DNA of 64,000 nt, taken from contig NZ_CP061299.1 of assembly GCF_018687615.1 (NCBI RefSeq), positions 1,225,433 through 1,289,432 on the forward strand, given 5' to 3'. Positions 17,029-24,097 of the stretch are shown piece after piece. The notes beneath the pieces are model-generated. The model worked only from the letters and a program-made list of their open reading frames with translations, did no database searches and had not been told where the DNA came from. This DNA is from Polynucleobacter sp. MWH-CaK5. GTDB taxonomy: Bacteria > Pseudomonadota > Gammaproteobacteria > Burkholderiales > Burkholderiaceae. Each line of letters opens with the position of its first letter. The first letter of the stretch is position 1. The position numbers and the translations under genes were made by a program.

Positions 17029-17718
17029 ATGCGTCAAATCATTCTTGATACGGAAACAACTGGTCTTAATCCACTCACTGGTGATCGAGTGATTGAGATT
17101 GGCTGCCTAGAAATGATCGATCGACGCTTGACCGGTAATAAGCTGCATCATTACATCAATCCTCAAAGAGACATTGATCCAGGTGCTGTGGCTGTTCACG
17201 GTTTAACGGTTCAGTTCTTATCAGACAAGCCAGTCTTTGCTGATGTGGCCGATGAAATCATTGCTTTCTTAAAAGATTCTGAAGTGATCATTCATAACGC
17301 CCCCTTTGACGTGGGCTTTTTGGATGCCGAATTTGGACTCTTGAAACGTGGCAAAGTAGACGATCATGTGGCAGCAGTGATTGATACCCTCAAGAATGCC
17401 CGAGAGATGTTCCCTGGCAAAAGAAATTCTTTAGATGCTCTGTGCGAACGCTTTGCTATTAGCAACGAACACCGCACCCTGCACGGCGCTCTTCTAGATG
17501 CCGAGCTATTGGCTGAGGTGTATTTGGCCATGACCCGTGGTCAAGAAGATTTGATGATTGATTTGCACGGCATGGACAGTGATGCGGCCAATGCGAAACG
17601 CAAGCCTTTGCCTACCAAGTTGGTGGTTCAGTTGGCTTCAATTGAAGAACAAGAAGCTCATCAGGCTTACCTAGAAGGTGTAGCGAAAGCAGCTAAGAAG
17701 CCGCCTGTTTGGAGTTAA
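17029..17718 (+). CDS. dnaQ: DNA polymerase III epsilon subunit (3'-5' proofreading exonuclease)
   Basis: DnaQ proofreads for the replicative polymerase. The DEDDh exonuclease motifs are intact: Exo I LDTETTG (D7, E9), Exo II HNAPFDVGFLD, and Exo III HGALLDAELLAEVY with the catalytic His and Asp. 229 residues, slightly shorter than E. coli (243). The C-terminal segment for binding the alpha subunit is present but short. It lies 36 nt after the efflux permease and is followed by a GATA repeat and a strong terminator. Confidence 0.95.
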   Translation: MRQIILDTETTGLNPLTGDRVIEIGCLEMIDRRLTGNKLHHYINPQRDIDPGAVAVHGLTVQFLSDKPVFADVADEIIAFLKDSEVIIHNAPFDVGFLDAEFGLLKRGKVDDHVAAVIDTLKNAREMFPGKRNSLDALCERFAISNEHRTLHGALLDAELLAEVYLAMTRGQEDLMIDLHGMDSDAANAKRKPLPTKLVVQLASIEEQEAHQAYLEGVAKAAKKPPVWS

Positions 17719-17744
17719 ATACCCACAACCAGAGCATAGTTTGA

Positions 17745-17784
17745 GATAGATAGATAGATAGATAGATAGATGGATGGATGGATA
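17745..17784 (+). repeat. Tetranucleotide microsatellite (GATA)6(GATG)3(GATA)1
   Basis: Ten tandem tetranucleotide units, six GATA, three GATG and one GATA, lie 26 nt after the dnaQ stop codon and 6 nt before its terminator. Such repeats mutate by slipped-strand mispairing. Here the array is outside any credible coding frame (every plus-strand frame through GATA meets TAG), so coding phase variation is not expected. Confidence 0.95.
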
Positions 17785-17790
17785 ATAAAA

Positions 17791-17815
17791 AAGATCGCTG
17801 CAGCGATCTTTTTTT
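17791..17815 (+). terminator. Rho-independent terminator after dnaQ
   Basis: AAGATCGCTG and CAGCGATCTT form a perfect palindrome followed by T5, giving a total run of seven T. On the minus strand the A-rich left flank gives a T run too, so it may also serve the convergent DUF4395 gene. Confidence 0.88.
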
Positions 17816-17878
17816 GTACTTTTCTTATGTGTTTTTTTATTGACTTGTTACAAAGTAATTTATATATCTACCGACTGA

Positions 17879-18307
17879 TTACCCCATCTTAGGTGGGAAG
17901 AACTTGTACCAAAAGCCATAAGCCCAGCAAGCAACACAGAATGAAAATGCCCATTCAAGGGTAGAGAAAACCACCAACACAATTGCTGGCACTTTCCATA
18001 GATCATTGCCTGAATAAAACAAGATGGAAGCAACGGTCGCAGCAATAAACAAAAGCTTATTGGCAAACATCTTGGCACCAGCATTCTCTTTTTTGCCCGC
18101 AAGGTTCATACCCGTCATGATCTTGGTGAACAAGCGATGTGATGGACATTTATTGTGACCAAAAAAACCTCGAATAAAACCCATTAAAGCCAAGATAGGT
18201 AAAAGATATGGGAAACCCAATAAAGCTACAAGGCAAACCACAAATGTAATAAAGGCTTCAAGCCTCACAACGTTGGCGTTCACTGGTGGGATATCAAAAC
18301 GTAACAT
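17879..18307 (-). CDS. DUF4395 integral membrane protein
   Basis: 142 residues with four hydrophobic segments. It contains HNKCPSHRLF near residue 52 and the membrane-embedded FSFCVACWAYGFW near 125, a conserved cysteine pattern (C...CxxC) of the DUF4395 family. The spaced cysteines suggest a redox or metal role at the inner membrane, and family members often neighbour thioredoxin-like genes, but no biochemical function is known to me. ATG 18307 is preceded by AAGGAG at 5 nt; the GTG at 18313 overlaps that site and is unlikely. Confidence 0.8.
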   Translation of the reverse strand: MLRFDIPPVNANVVRLEAFITFVVCLVALLGFPYLLPILALMGFIRGFFGHNKCPSHRLFTKIMTGMNLAGKKENAGAKMFANKLLFIAATVASILFYSGNDLWKVPAIVLVVFSTLEWAFSFCVACWAYGFWYKFFPPKMG

Positions 18308-18387
18308 GCTCACTCCTTTGATGAGATTTCATCTCATTCATTAATTTTATATTTTATATAAAGACAATGAAGTTTAAGCTTAAATAA

Positions 18388-18428
18388 GCTCATGGTCACT
18401 TATTTAAAATTTCTAGGTGACCATGTGC
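18388..18428 (-). terminator. Long inverted repeat downstream of the exported protein gene at 18503
   Basis: CATGGTCAC and GTGACCATG form a 9-bp stem, extended by AGC/GCT after one mismatch, around a 17-nt loop. It sits about 75 nt past the stop of the minus-strand gene at 18503. The T runs are weak on the minus strand and stronger on the plus strand (GCTTTT), so it may terminate or stabilise the upstream minus-strand mRNA. Confidence 0.45.
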
Positions 18429-18455
18429 TTTTGAGATGAATTTGAGATGTTTTAG

Positions 18456-18500
18456 TTTGAAGCCTTGATTTGAAGCTTTGGTTTGAAGCTTGGTTTGATC
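18456..18500. repeat. Short tandem repeat TTTGAAGC(Y)TTGR
   Basis: Three units of 12-13 bp (TTTGAAGCCTTGA, TTTGAAGCTTTGG, TTTGAAGCTTGG) and a partial fourth lie immediately after the stop codon of the minus-strand gene at 18503. They probably arose by local slippage. Each AAGCTT-like unit is itself partly palindromic. Confidence 0.8.
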
Positions 18501-18502
18501 TC

Positions 18503-18979
18503 TTACTGCAAAGCTTTTGTGATCTCTTCTTCTTTGGTCACAAAATTAATTTCAGTCACTTTTCCAGCCTTCAGTTTGATGATGGTGATTGCATCATCTT
18601 TTTGCGGAAATAGTTTTGATTGTGCTTCGTCTTTCAAGATAGCGATTGTGTAAGGTCTTTTTTGCATCTTTGGAATGGCCACCATTTTGGTGATGAAGCC
18701 AGGCATGCCACTGATATCGGCCACGTAGATGGCTTTTTTATCCGCCAGGGTTGTTGGCGGCAAAGCCTCAAGAGTTTTACTCATCAGAGCACTGGTGGAT
18801 TTACCAGCAGCAAATAGAACCAAATTGGTTTGCTCATTGATCGCAACAGATTTGTCGTGCTGATCTTTCATCTCAAGAGTCAAACTATCCCCAACACGTG
18901 CTCCGCCTGCTGCTTGATTGGCCGAGGCAATCAAAGCAAATCCGCATAAAACCAAGGCCAACGCCACTAATTTTTTCAA
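18503..18979 (-). CDS. Exported protein, possible thioredoxin-fold domain without cysteines
   Basis: 158 residues with a clear signal peptide (KKLVALALVLCGFALIASANQ, cleavage about residue 20-25). The mature part has GDSLTLEMKDQHDKSVAINEQTNLVLFAAG, which reads like the N-terminal strands of AhpC/TlpA-type thioredoxin folds, but the position where the CxxC would sit is GKSTSALMS, with no cysteine in the mature chain. So it cannot do thiol exchange. The next same-strand gene encodes a cysteine-containing DUF4395 membrane protein 190 nt away. Function unknown; the fold assignment is tentative. Confidence 0.6.
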   Translation of the reverse strand: MKKLVALALVLCGFALIASANQAAGGARVGDSLTLEMKDQHDKSVAINEQTNLVLFAAGKSTSALMSKTLEALPPTTLADKKAIYVADISGMPGFITKMVAIPKMQKRPYTIAILKDEAQSKLFPQKDDAITIIKLKAGKVTEINFVTKEEEITKALQ

Positions 18980-19044
18980 AATAACACCTATTTTCTATTT
19001 AATAAATTTATATAAATCAATGACTTGTGTATTTAATGCCTTGA

Positions 19045-19070
19045 CTTAAGAATCCTTAATTTAGCCTTAA
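19045..19070 (+). promoter_or_regulatory. Three CTTAA direct repeats (PmrA/QseB-like operator)
   Basis: CTTAA occurs at 19045, 19055 and 19066, on one face of the helix with 10- and 11-bp periods. OmpR-family regulators of the PmrA/QseB group bind tandem YTTAA half-sites one turn apart. A TATACC at 19094-19099 is the likely -10, placing the last two boxes around -38 and -49. The operon downstream encodes a regulator of this family, so autoregulation is plausible. Confidence 0.55.
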
Positions 19071-19116
19071 TTTTCGACCTCTATTGTTTGACCTATACCA
19101 AACAAAAGGATCAGAC

Positions 19117-19746
19117 ATGGCTCTTACATTAAGAACATATCATGACGCAAAGCATACCTTAATCTGCCCAGAATTTAATTCTGAGGAAGATCTTTACAAG
19201 TTCGAATGGGTAAGCAAACAACATCCAGACAGAGAAAGTCTTCAGTCTTTCATTGCAACGACCTTCTATAAAACATATGGTGCTGATGTTCATCACTTCA
19301 GCGACATCTTGGTCGGTTGTAAAGATGCTCAAGGTCAATGGTTAGCAGCTTTAGGCTTTTCAGCGATCACGGATAAAAAATGTTTTCTTGAGCAATACCT
19401 AGATGCTCCTCTAGAAATCAACATTGAAGCCCAAGTCAAAGAACACACCACTCGCCAGCAAATTGTTGAGGTTGGTAATTTGGCCGCGATCCATGCAGGC
19501 GCTGGCAGAACCTTGATCATCAACATGACCCGCTTTTTGCATGAGCAGGGATACAAGTGGGTGACATTTACGGCCACTCGCAATCTCTTGAACTCATTCA
19601 AGCGCTTAGGCATCAAGTTATTCCAATTGGCAGAAGCTGATCCAAGCCGCTTAGAAGATGGCGGTAAAAATTGGGGTACTTATTACAACACTCAACCACA
19701 AGTGATGTTTGGTGATATTGCTTCAGGCTATGAGAAGCTGGCTTAA
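19117..19746 (+). CDS. Thermostable hemolysin-family protein (T_hemolysin, GNAT-like)
   Basis: 209 residues matching the T_hemolysin family across its length: TFYKTYGADVHHFSD (49-63), FLEQYLDAPLE (90-100), QIVEVGNLAA (115-124) and WVTFTATRNLLNSFKRLG (148-165). The name comes from a Vibrio protein; the fold resembles acyl-homoserine-lactone synthase/GNAT acyltransferases, and there is no signal peptide or pore-forming sequence, so an acyltransfer role is more likely than haemolysis. ATG 19117 has AAAGGA upstream; an earlier in-frame ATG at 19084 lies before that site. It is the first gene of the operon and overlaps the acyl-ligase gene by 17 nt. Confidence 0.8.
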   Translation: MALTLRTYHDAKHTLICPEFNSEEDLYKFEWVSKQHPDRESLQSFIATTFYKTYGADVHHFSDILVGCKDAQGQWLAALGFSAITDKKCFLEQYLDAPLEINIEAQVKEHTTRQQIVEVGNLAAIHAGAGRTLIINMTRFLHEQGYKWVTFTATRNLLNSFKRLGIKLFQLAEADPSRLEDGGKNWGTYYNTQPQVMFGDIASGYEKLA

Positions 19747-21214
19747 CTCAATCTCAGAAAATCAAATCATCCTGTCTTCCGGGACAGAGTCTTGGGATAA
19801 GGCCGCCCTTTTAAAGAAAGTTTCTGAAGTATCAGAAGCTCTTTTAAATAGAAAAAATCCCAAAGCACCGGCAGGAATCATTGCTGACAATTCCATGGAG
19901 TGGATTGCGATTGATTTAGCCACCCAAGAAATTGGCGTGACCTTGGTTCCGCTTCCAAGCTTCTTCACACCTAGCCAATGGCTACACGCGATTAAATCAA
20001 GTGGCATGCAGGCAATTTTTTGCCCTCAAGAAGATGTGGCAAGAAATCTTGGCTTCGTGTTTCAGAATGGCTATGTTGGCGAATTAAAGTTATTTGAAAG
20101 CATGAGCGTTCTATCAGGCATGGTAGATCAGCCAAATCTAGTGGAAGTACAAAAGATAACCTACACCTCTGGCACCACCTCAGAGCCAAAAGGTGTTTGC
20201 TTGAGCACAGACCAACAATGGTCTGTGGCCCAATCACTAGAAGAGGCGCTCCGCACCCTTGAAATTAAAAAGCATCTCAATGTCCTACCCTTATCAGTTC
20301 TTTTAGAAAATATTGCTGGCGTATACACAGCCCTGTCTTGTGGCGCTGAAAATATATGCGTGCCATTGAGCGAGGTTGGCTTGCATGGCTCAAGTAACTT
20401 CGATGCAGATGCTTGTATGGCAGCCATTGAAAAATACCAAGCAGAAAGCATCATTCTTCTGCCTCAAATGCTTCAAGCGATCGTTGCTCGCAGCACAAAG
20501 CAGGATCCTCGCTTGAAAAGCTTGAAGTTTGTGGCTGTTGGTGGCGGTAAAACGCCTGTGGCATTGATCAAGGCTGCTAAGTCGATGGGTATACCAGTTT
20601 ATGAAGGTTATGGTCTATCAGAATGCGCATCAGTCCTTGCTTTAAATACACCCAAGGATGAACGTATCGGCAGTGTTGGCAAGGTTCTATCAAATCGAAC
20701 CATTCGAGTTTCAAAAGATGGCGAGATTGAGGTCAAGAATTTAAACCTACCTCATTATTTAGAAAAAATGGACATGCTTGCAGCAAGCAGTGGTGAATGG
20801 TTAGCCACTGGCGACTTGGGTCATCTTGATGACGATGGCTTCTTGTATTTAGACGGTCGTAAAAAGAATGTACTGATCACCAGCTTTGGCAGAAACATAT
20901 CGCCAGAATGGCCTGAGTCCTTACTATTGGGCAGTGGCTTATTTAGACAAGCGATGGTCATAGGTGATGGTCAAGCGCAACTGGGTGCTTTATTGGTCAA
21001 AGCCAAAGATGATTTATCTGATGAAGCTATTCAGACGGCAATCACATCAGTCAATCAATCTCTTCCCGACTACGCACAAATCAAACATTGGTATTCAGTT
21101 GGCGAACCGTTCACACCCGGCAACGGCCTTGCCACTGCTAATGGCAGACTGAAACGAGATCTTATCAAACACAAATTCAACAATCAAATTGAATTGTTGT
21201 ACGCAAATACTTAA
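19730..21214 (+). CDS. AMP-forming acyl ligase (ANL superfamily)
   Basis: A 494-residue adenylate-forming enzyme, shorter than typical long-chain acyl-CoA synthetases. The ATP loop TYTSGTTSEPKG is at 144-155, YEGYGLSE (about 295) is motif A5, TGDLGHLDDDGFLYLDGR is A7/A8, and NGRLKRDLI near the end keeps the catalytic lysine. It should activate a carboxylic acid, probably a fatty acid, as an acyl-adenylate and thioester. The acceptor (CoA or a carrier) is unknown and no carrier protein gene is nearby. ATG 19730 gives a 17-nt overlap with the preceding gene; TTG 19709 is an alternative. Confidence 0.85.
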   Translation: MRSWLNSISENQIILSSGTESWDKAALLKKVSEVSEALLNRKNPKAPAGIIADNSMEWIAIDLATQEIGVTLVPLPSFFTPSQWLHAIKSSGMQAIFCPQEDVARNLGFVFQNGYVGELKLFESMSVLSGMVDQPNLVEVQKITYTSGTTSEPKGVCLSTDQQWSVAQSLEEALRTLEIKKHLNVLPLSVLLENIAGVYTALSCGAENICVPLSEVGLHGSSNFDADACMAAIEKYQAESIILLPQMLQAIVARSTKQDPRLKSLKFVAVGGGKTPVALIKAAKSMGIPVYEGYGLSECASVLALNTPKDERIGSVGKVLSNRTIRVSKDGEIEVKNLNLPHYLEKMDMLAASSGEWLATGDLGHLDDDGFLYLDGRKKNVLITSFGRNISPEWPESLLLGSGLFRQAMVIGDGQAQLGALLVKAKDDLSDEAIQTAITSVNQSLPDYAQIKHWYSVGEPFTPGNGLATANGRLKRDLIKHKFNNQIELLYANT

Positions 21215-21227
21215 ATACGGAGAATCA

Positions 21228-21902
21228 ATGAAATTCTTTCATCAATTGCAAAGCTCTACAGAACAAGAAAAACAAGTTCTTTTTTCTGCCCCCATCATTG
21301 GACTTGCCTTGAAGGGTGAAATTCATAAGGAGCAGTATGTCGCTTTTTTAACTCAGGCTTATCACCACGTTAAACACACGGTGCCATTGTTGATGGCCTG
21401 CGGTTCAAGATTGGGAAATCAGCATGAGTGGCTAAGAACTGCGATTGCAGAGTACATTGAAGAAGAGCTGGGTCATGAAGAGTGGATCTTGTCTGATATT
21501 GCTGCATGCGGCGGTGATGCAGAAAAAGTGAGGCACTCTCGCCCACACATCAGCACTGAGATGATGGTGGCCTACGCTTATCACCAAATCGATCGCGGCA
21601 ATCCAATTGGATTTTTTGGCATGGTGCACGTCCTTGAAGGCACTAGCACTGCCTTGGCAACCAACGCAGCCAGCTCTATCAAAGATAGCCTTGGTTTACC
21701 TCCCAATGCCTTTAGCTACCTCAACTCTCATGGCAGCTTGGACTTAGAGCACGTCAAATTCTTTGAAAGCTTGATGGATCAAGTCACAGATTCAAAAGAC
21801 CAAGAAACCATCATTCATTGCGCCAAGAACTTTTACAAGCTTTATGGCGATATTTTTAGAAGTATCAACACTGCTAATACAGAAGAACTCATTTTTGATT
21901 GA
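21228..21902 (+). CDS. Haem-oxygenase-like iron-containing redox enzyme (TenA/HDO-type)
   Basis: 224 residues, all-helical, of the haem-oxygenase-like superfamily, in the group annotated as iron-containing redox enzymes. Candidate metal ligands are the histidines in AYHHVKH (46, 47, 50), the EEELGHEE cluster (78-85), HVLEG (H134, E137) and HGSLDLEH (H168, D172, H175), the last resembling the helix-3 motif of diiron oxidases. Characterised relatives include UndA, which decarboxylates fatty acids to terminal alkenes, so oxidation of an acyl substrate supplied by the adjacent ligase is plausible. GGAG precedes ATG 21228; its stop overlaps the SDR start by one base. Confidence 0.78.
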   Translation: MKFFHQLQSSTEQEKQVLFSAPIIGLALKGEIHKEQYVAFLTQAYHHVKHTVPLLMACGSRLGNQHEWLRTAIAEYIEEELGHEEWILSDIAACGGDAEKVRHSRPHISTEMMVAYAYHQIDRGNPIGFFGMVHVLEGTSTALATNAASSIKDSLGLPPNAFSYLNSHGSLDLEHVKFFESLMDQVTDSKDQETIIHCAKNFYKLYGDIFRSINTANTEELIFD

Positions 21903-22699
21903 TGAACATGACAAATAAACCATACAAGGCAGTTTTAACAGGAGCCACTGGGGGCATCGGCAGAGCCATTGCCCTGCAATTGGCGCCGAAGTGCTCATCT
22001 TTGATTTTGATGGGCCGCGATACTGAAAAGCTAGAGGCTTTGAAGAATGAATTAGCAAATATTGCTGTGAACGTTCAAATCATTTCTGGTGATTTGTGCG
22101 ATGACAGCACATCCGTTCGATTGATGGACGCCATCTCGGCTCAACAAGGGATTAATCTGTTGATCAACAATGCAGGCATCAGCCTATTTAAAAGTTTTGA
22201 GCAGCAATCAGATAAAGACATCACACAGCTGATGTTAACCAATTTGATTTCTCCGATGCTCTTGTGCAAACAGCTGCTGCCGCATTTGAAATTAGAGCCG
22301 TCACAGATCATCAATATCGGATCTATCTTCGGGTATTTAGGCTTCCCTGGTTTTTCTAGTTACTGTGCCAGCAAGTTTGGCCTGCGAGGCTTCTCCCAGT
22401 CTCTACGTCGAGAGCTATCAGACACATCTGTATCGGTCAGATATTTCGCTCCACGCGCGACCAAAACAAGTATCAATTCAGATCAAGTGATGCAAATGAA
22501 CGCAGAACTTAAAACTGATTCAGATACCCCAGAGTTTGTGGCAAAGGAATTCATGAAATTCTTGGATGGCAAGGCCTGGGAAAAGAAATTAGGTTTCAAA
22601 GAATCATTTTTTGTCTTTATGAATCACTTATTTCCAGGCGCACCAGACAAAGCTATTCAAGGTCAGCTTCCAATCATCAACAAATATCTTAAAAAGTAA
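21902..22699 (+). CDS. Short-chain dehydrogenase/reductase
   Basis: A classical SDR of 265 residues. The cofactor motif TGATGGIG is at 13-20, NNAG at 89-92, the catalytic serine at 141 (NIGSIFG) and YCASK at 154-158 (Tyr and Lys of the catalytic tetrad). R40 after the second strand suggests NADP(H). All active-site residues are present. Its start codon overlaps the stop of the redox-enzyme gene (TGATG), so the two are translated together. It probably reduces or oxidises a carbonyl/alcohol in the product made by the operon; the substrate is not known. Confidence 0.85.
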   Translation: MNMTNKPYKAVLTGATGGIGRAIALQLAPKCSSLILMGRDTEKLEALKNELANIAVNVQIISGDLCDDSTSVRLMDAISAQQGINLLINNAGISLFKSFEQQSDKDITQLMLTNLISPMLLCKQLLPHLKLEPSQIINIGSIFGYLGFPGFSSYCASKFGLRGFSQSLRRELSDTSVSVRYFAPRATKTSINSDQVMQMNAELKTDSDTPEFVAKEFMKFLDGKAWEKKLGFKESFFVFMNHLFPGAPDKAIQGQLPIINKYLKK

Positions 22700-22712
22700 T
22701 CATGAGGTTTAT

Positions 22713-23363
22713 ATGAACATTATTAAAAAAATACCAGCTACTCTTTTGATCAGCTTATCGCTCATCAGTTCTTTTGCCATTGCGAGCGTAGAAGAAGATG
22801 TCAGCACATTGCAAAAAGGATGGGAAAAGGTGAAGTACCAAAGCCCTGAATCAGCCCATGAGAAAGGTTTCGAGTCTTTGATCAAAGAAGCCAATCAATT
22901 GGTGGTACAGAACCCTAATCGCGCCGAGATATTGATTTGGCAAGGCATCATTGAATCTAGTTATGCTGGGGCAAAAGGTGGATTAGGTGCATTGGCTCAT
23001 GTTAAAAATGCCAAGAAGACTTTTGAAAAAGCACTAGAAATTAATCCAATGGCTTTGGATGGTTCTGCTTATACAAGTTTGGGCTCTCTTTACTATCAGG
23101 TTCCAGGATGGCCGATTGGCTTTGGCGATGATAAAAAAGCTGCTGAATACCTAAAGAAAGGTTTGAGCATCAATCCCGATGGCATCGACCCTAATTACTT
23201 TTATGCTGACTTCTTGTTCAGAAGTGGCGACTATCCAGGCGCCGAGAAATCTTTGCGCAAAGCCTTACAGGCACCCGCTAGAAATGGTCGCAAAGTAGCG
23301 GATGATGGTCGTCGCAAAGAAATCAATCAATTACTTGAAAAAGTGGCTGAAAAACGAAAATAA
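22713..23363 (+). CDS. Exported tetratricopeptide-repeat protein
   Basis: 216 residues with an N-terminal signal peptide or anchor (about 1-24, ending FAIAS) and TPR-like helices: KTFEKALEINPMALDGSAYTSLG, then KKAAEYLKKGLSINPDG, then YPGAEKSLRKALQAP. It should sit in the periplasm and act as a binding scaffold. It starts 13 nt after the SDR gene and is therefore part of the operon, separating the metabolic enzymes from the two-component system. No specific function is assignable. Confidence 0.7.
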   Translation: MNIIKKIPATLLISLSLISSFAIASVEEDVSTLQKGWEKVKYQSPESAHEKGFESLIKEANQLVVQNPNRAEILIWQGIIESSYAGAKGGLGALAHVKNAKKTFEKALEINPMALDGSAYTSLGSLYYQVPGWPIGFGDDKKAAEYLKKGLSINPDGIDPNYFYADFLFRSGDYPGAEKSLRKALQAPARNGRKVADDGRRKEINQLLEKVAEKRK

Positions 23364-23372
23364 TGCGCTGGG

Positions 23373-23416
23373 TTAATCGATTAAACTATTCAAATTGACA
23401 GTTAATCTTTGATTAA
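23373..23416. promoter_or_regulatory. Paired palindromes upstream of the response regulator
   Basis: TTAATCGATTAA (23373-23384) and TTAATC-TTT-GATTAA (23402-23416) lie in the 65-nt gap before the regulator gene, starting 29 bp apart (about three helical turns). A TTGACA at 23395-23400 sits between them but has no good -10. They look like a double operator for an internal promoter. Confidence 0.4.
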
Positions 23417-23428
23417 AGGGCTTGGGCG

Positions 23429-24097
23429 GTGAGAATTTTATTGGTAGAAGACGATGAATTACTCGCATCAGGCTTGACCACTGCATTGACTCGCGCCAAT
23501 CATCATGTAGACCATGTCATGGATGGCCAAAAAGCCATCCACGCATTGGCTGATGGTGAGTTCGATATTGCCATCCTAGATTTGGGCTTGCCAAAGATTG
23601 ATGGCACAGAGGTACTCAGAACCATTCGCCAAAAAGGCAATCACATCCCTGTTCTGATCTTGTCCGCCAGAGATGCCACAAAAGATCGTATCCTGGGTTT
23701 GGATTTGGGTGCTGATGATTACCTCACCAAACCATTTGAATTGGATGAGCTACTCGCAAGACTTCGGGTTTTAGAAAGACGTCGCAGTGGCAATACAGTC
23801 AATCAAATAAAGATAGGTGATTTGATCATCGACCTCACTTCCCTATCCGTCACTTGGAAAGGCGCCTCTCTAGATTTACAGCGCCGTGAATTTGCCCTTC
23901 TAAAGAAATTAGCAGAAAGCCCACATCAGGTTTTTAACCGTTCTCAACTTGAAGAATCTCTGTACGGTTGGAATGATGGGGTTGAGAGCAACACAATTGA
24001 TGTGCACATCCATAATTTACGTAAAAAGATCAGTCCGAATATCGTCAAGACACTTCGAGGCGTTGGTTACAGAATTGGCGACATAGAGGAATCATGA
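23429..24097 (+). CDS. OmpR-family response regulator (QseB/PmrA-like)
   Basis: 222 residues. The receiver domain has the acidic pocket D8/D9, phospho-acceptor D51 (AILDLGLPKIDG) and K101 (YLTKPFE). The winged-helix output domain ends with VHIHNLRKKISPNIVKTLRGVGYRIG. QseB/PmrA members bind tandem YTTAA-type half-sites. The start is GTG at 23429 with AAGGG upstream. It overlaps the kinase gene (ATGA). Encoded at the end of an enzyme operon, it most likely controls that operon; genome-wide targets cannot be ruled out. Confidence 0.92.
   Translation: MRILLVEDDELLASGLTTALTRANHHVDHVMDGQKAIHALADGEFDIAILDLGLPKIDGTEVLRTIRQKGNHIPVLILSARDATKDRILGLDLGADDYLTKPFELDELLARLRVLERRRSGNTVNQIKIGDLIIDLTSLSVTWKGASLDLQRREFALLKKLAESPHQVFNRSQLEESLYGWNDGVESNTIDVHIHNLRKKISPNIVKTLRGVGYRIGDIEES

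Noticed and set aside
17745..17784. Phase-variable coding repeat
   Set aside because: The array is outside any gene on the plus strand and downstream of the convergent gene on the minus strand, so unit changes cannot shift a reading frame.
19117..19746. A secreted haemolysin
   Set aside because: No signal peptide, no membrane or pore-forming sequence, and the gene lies in a metabolic operon; the family name is historical.
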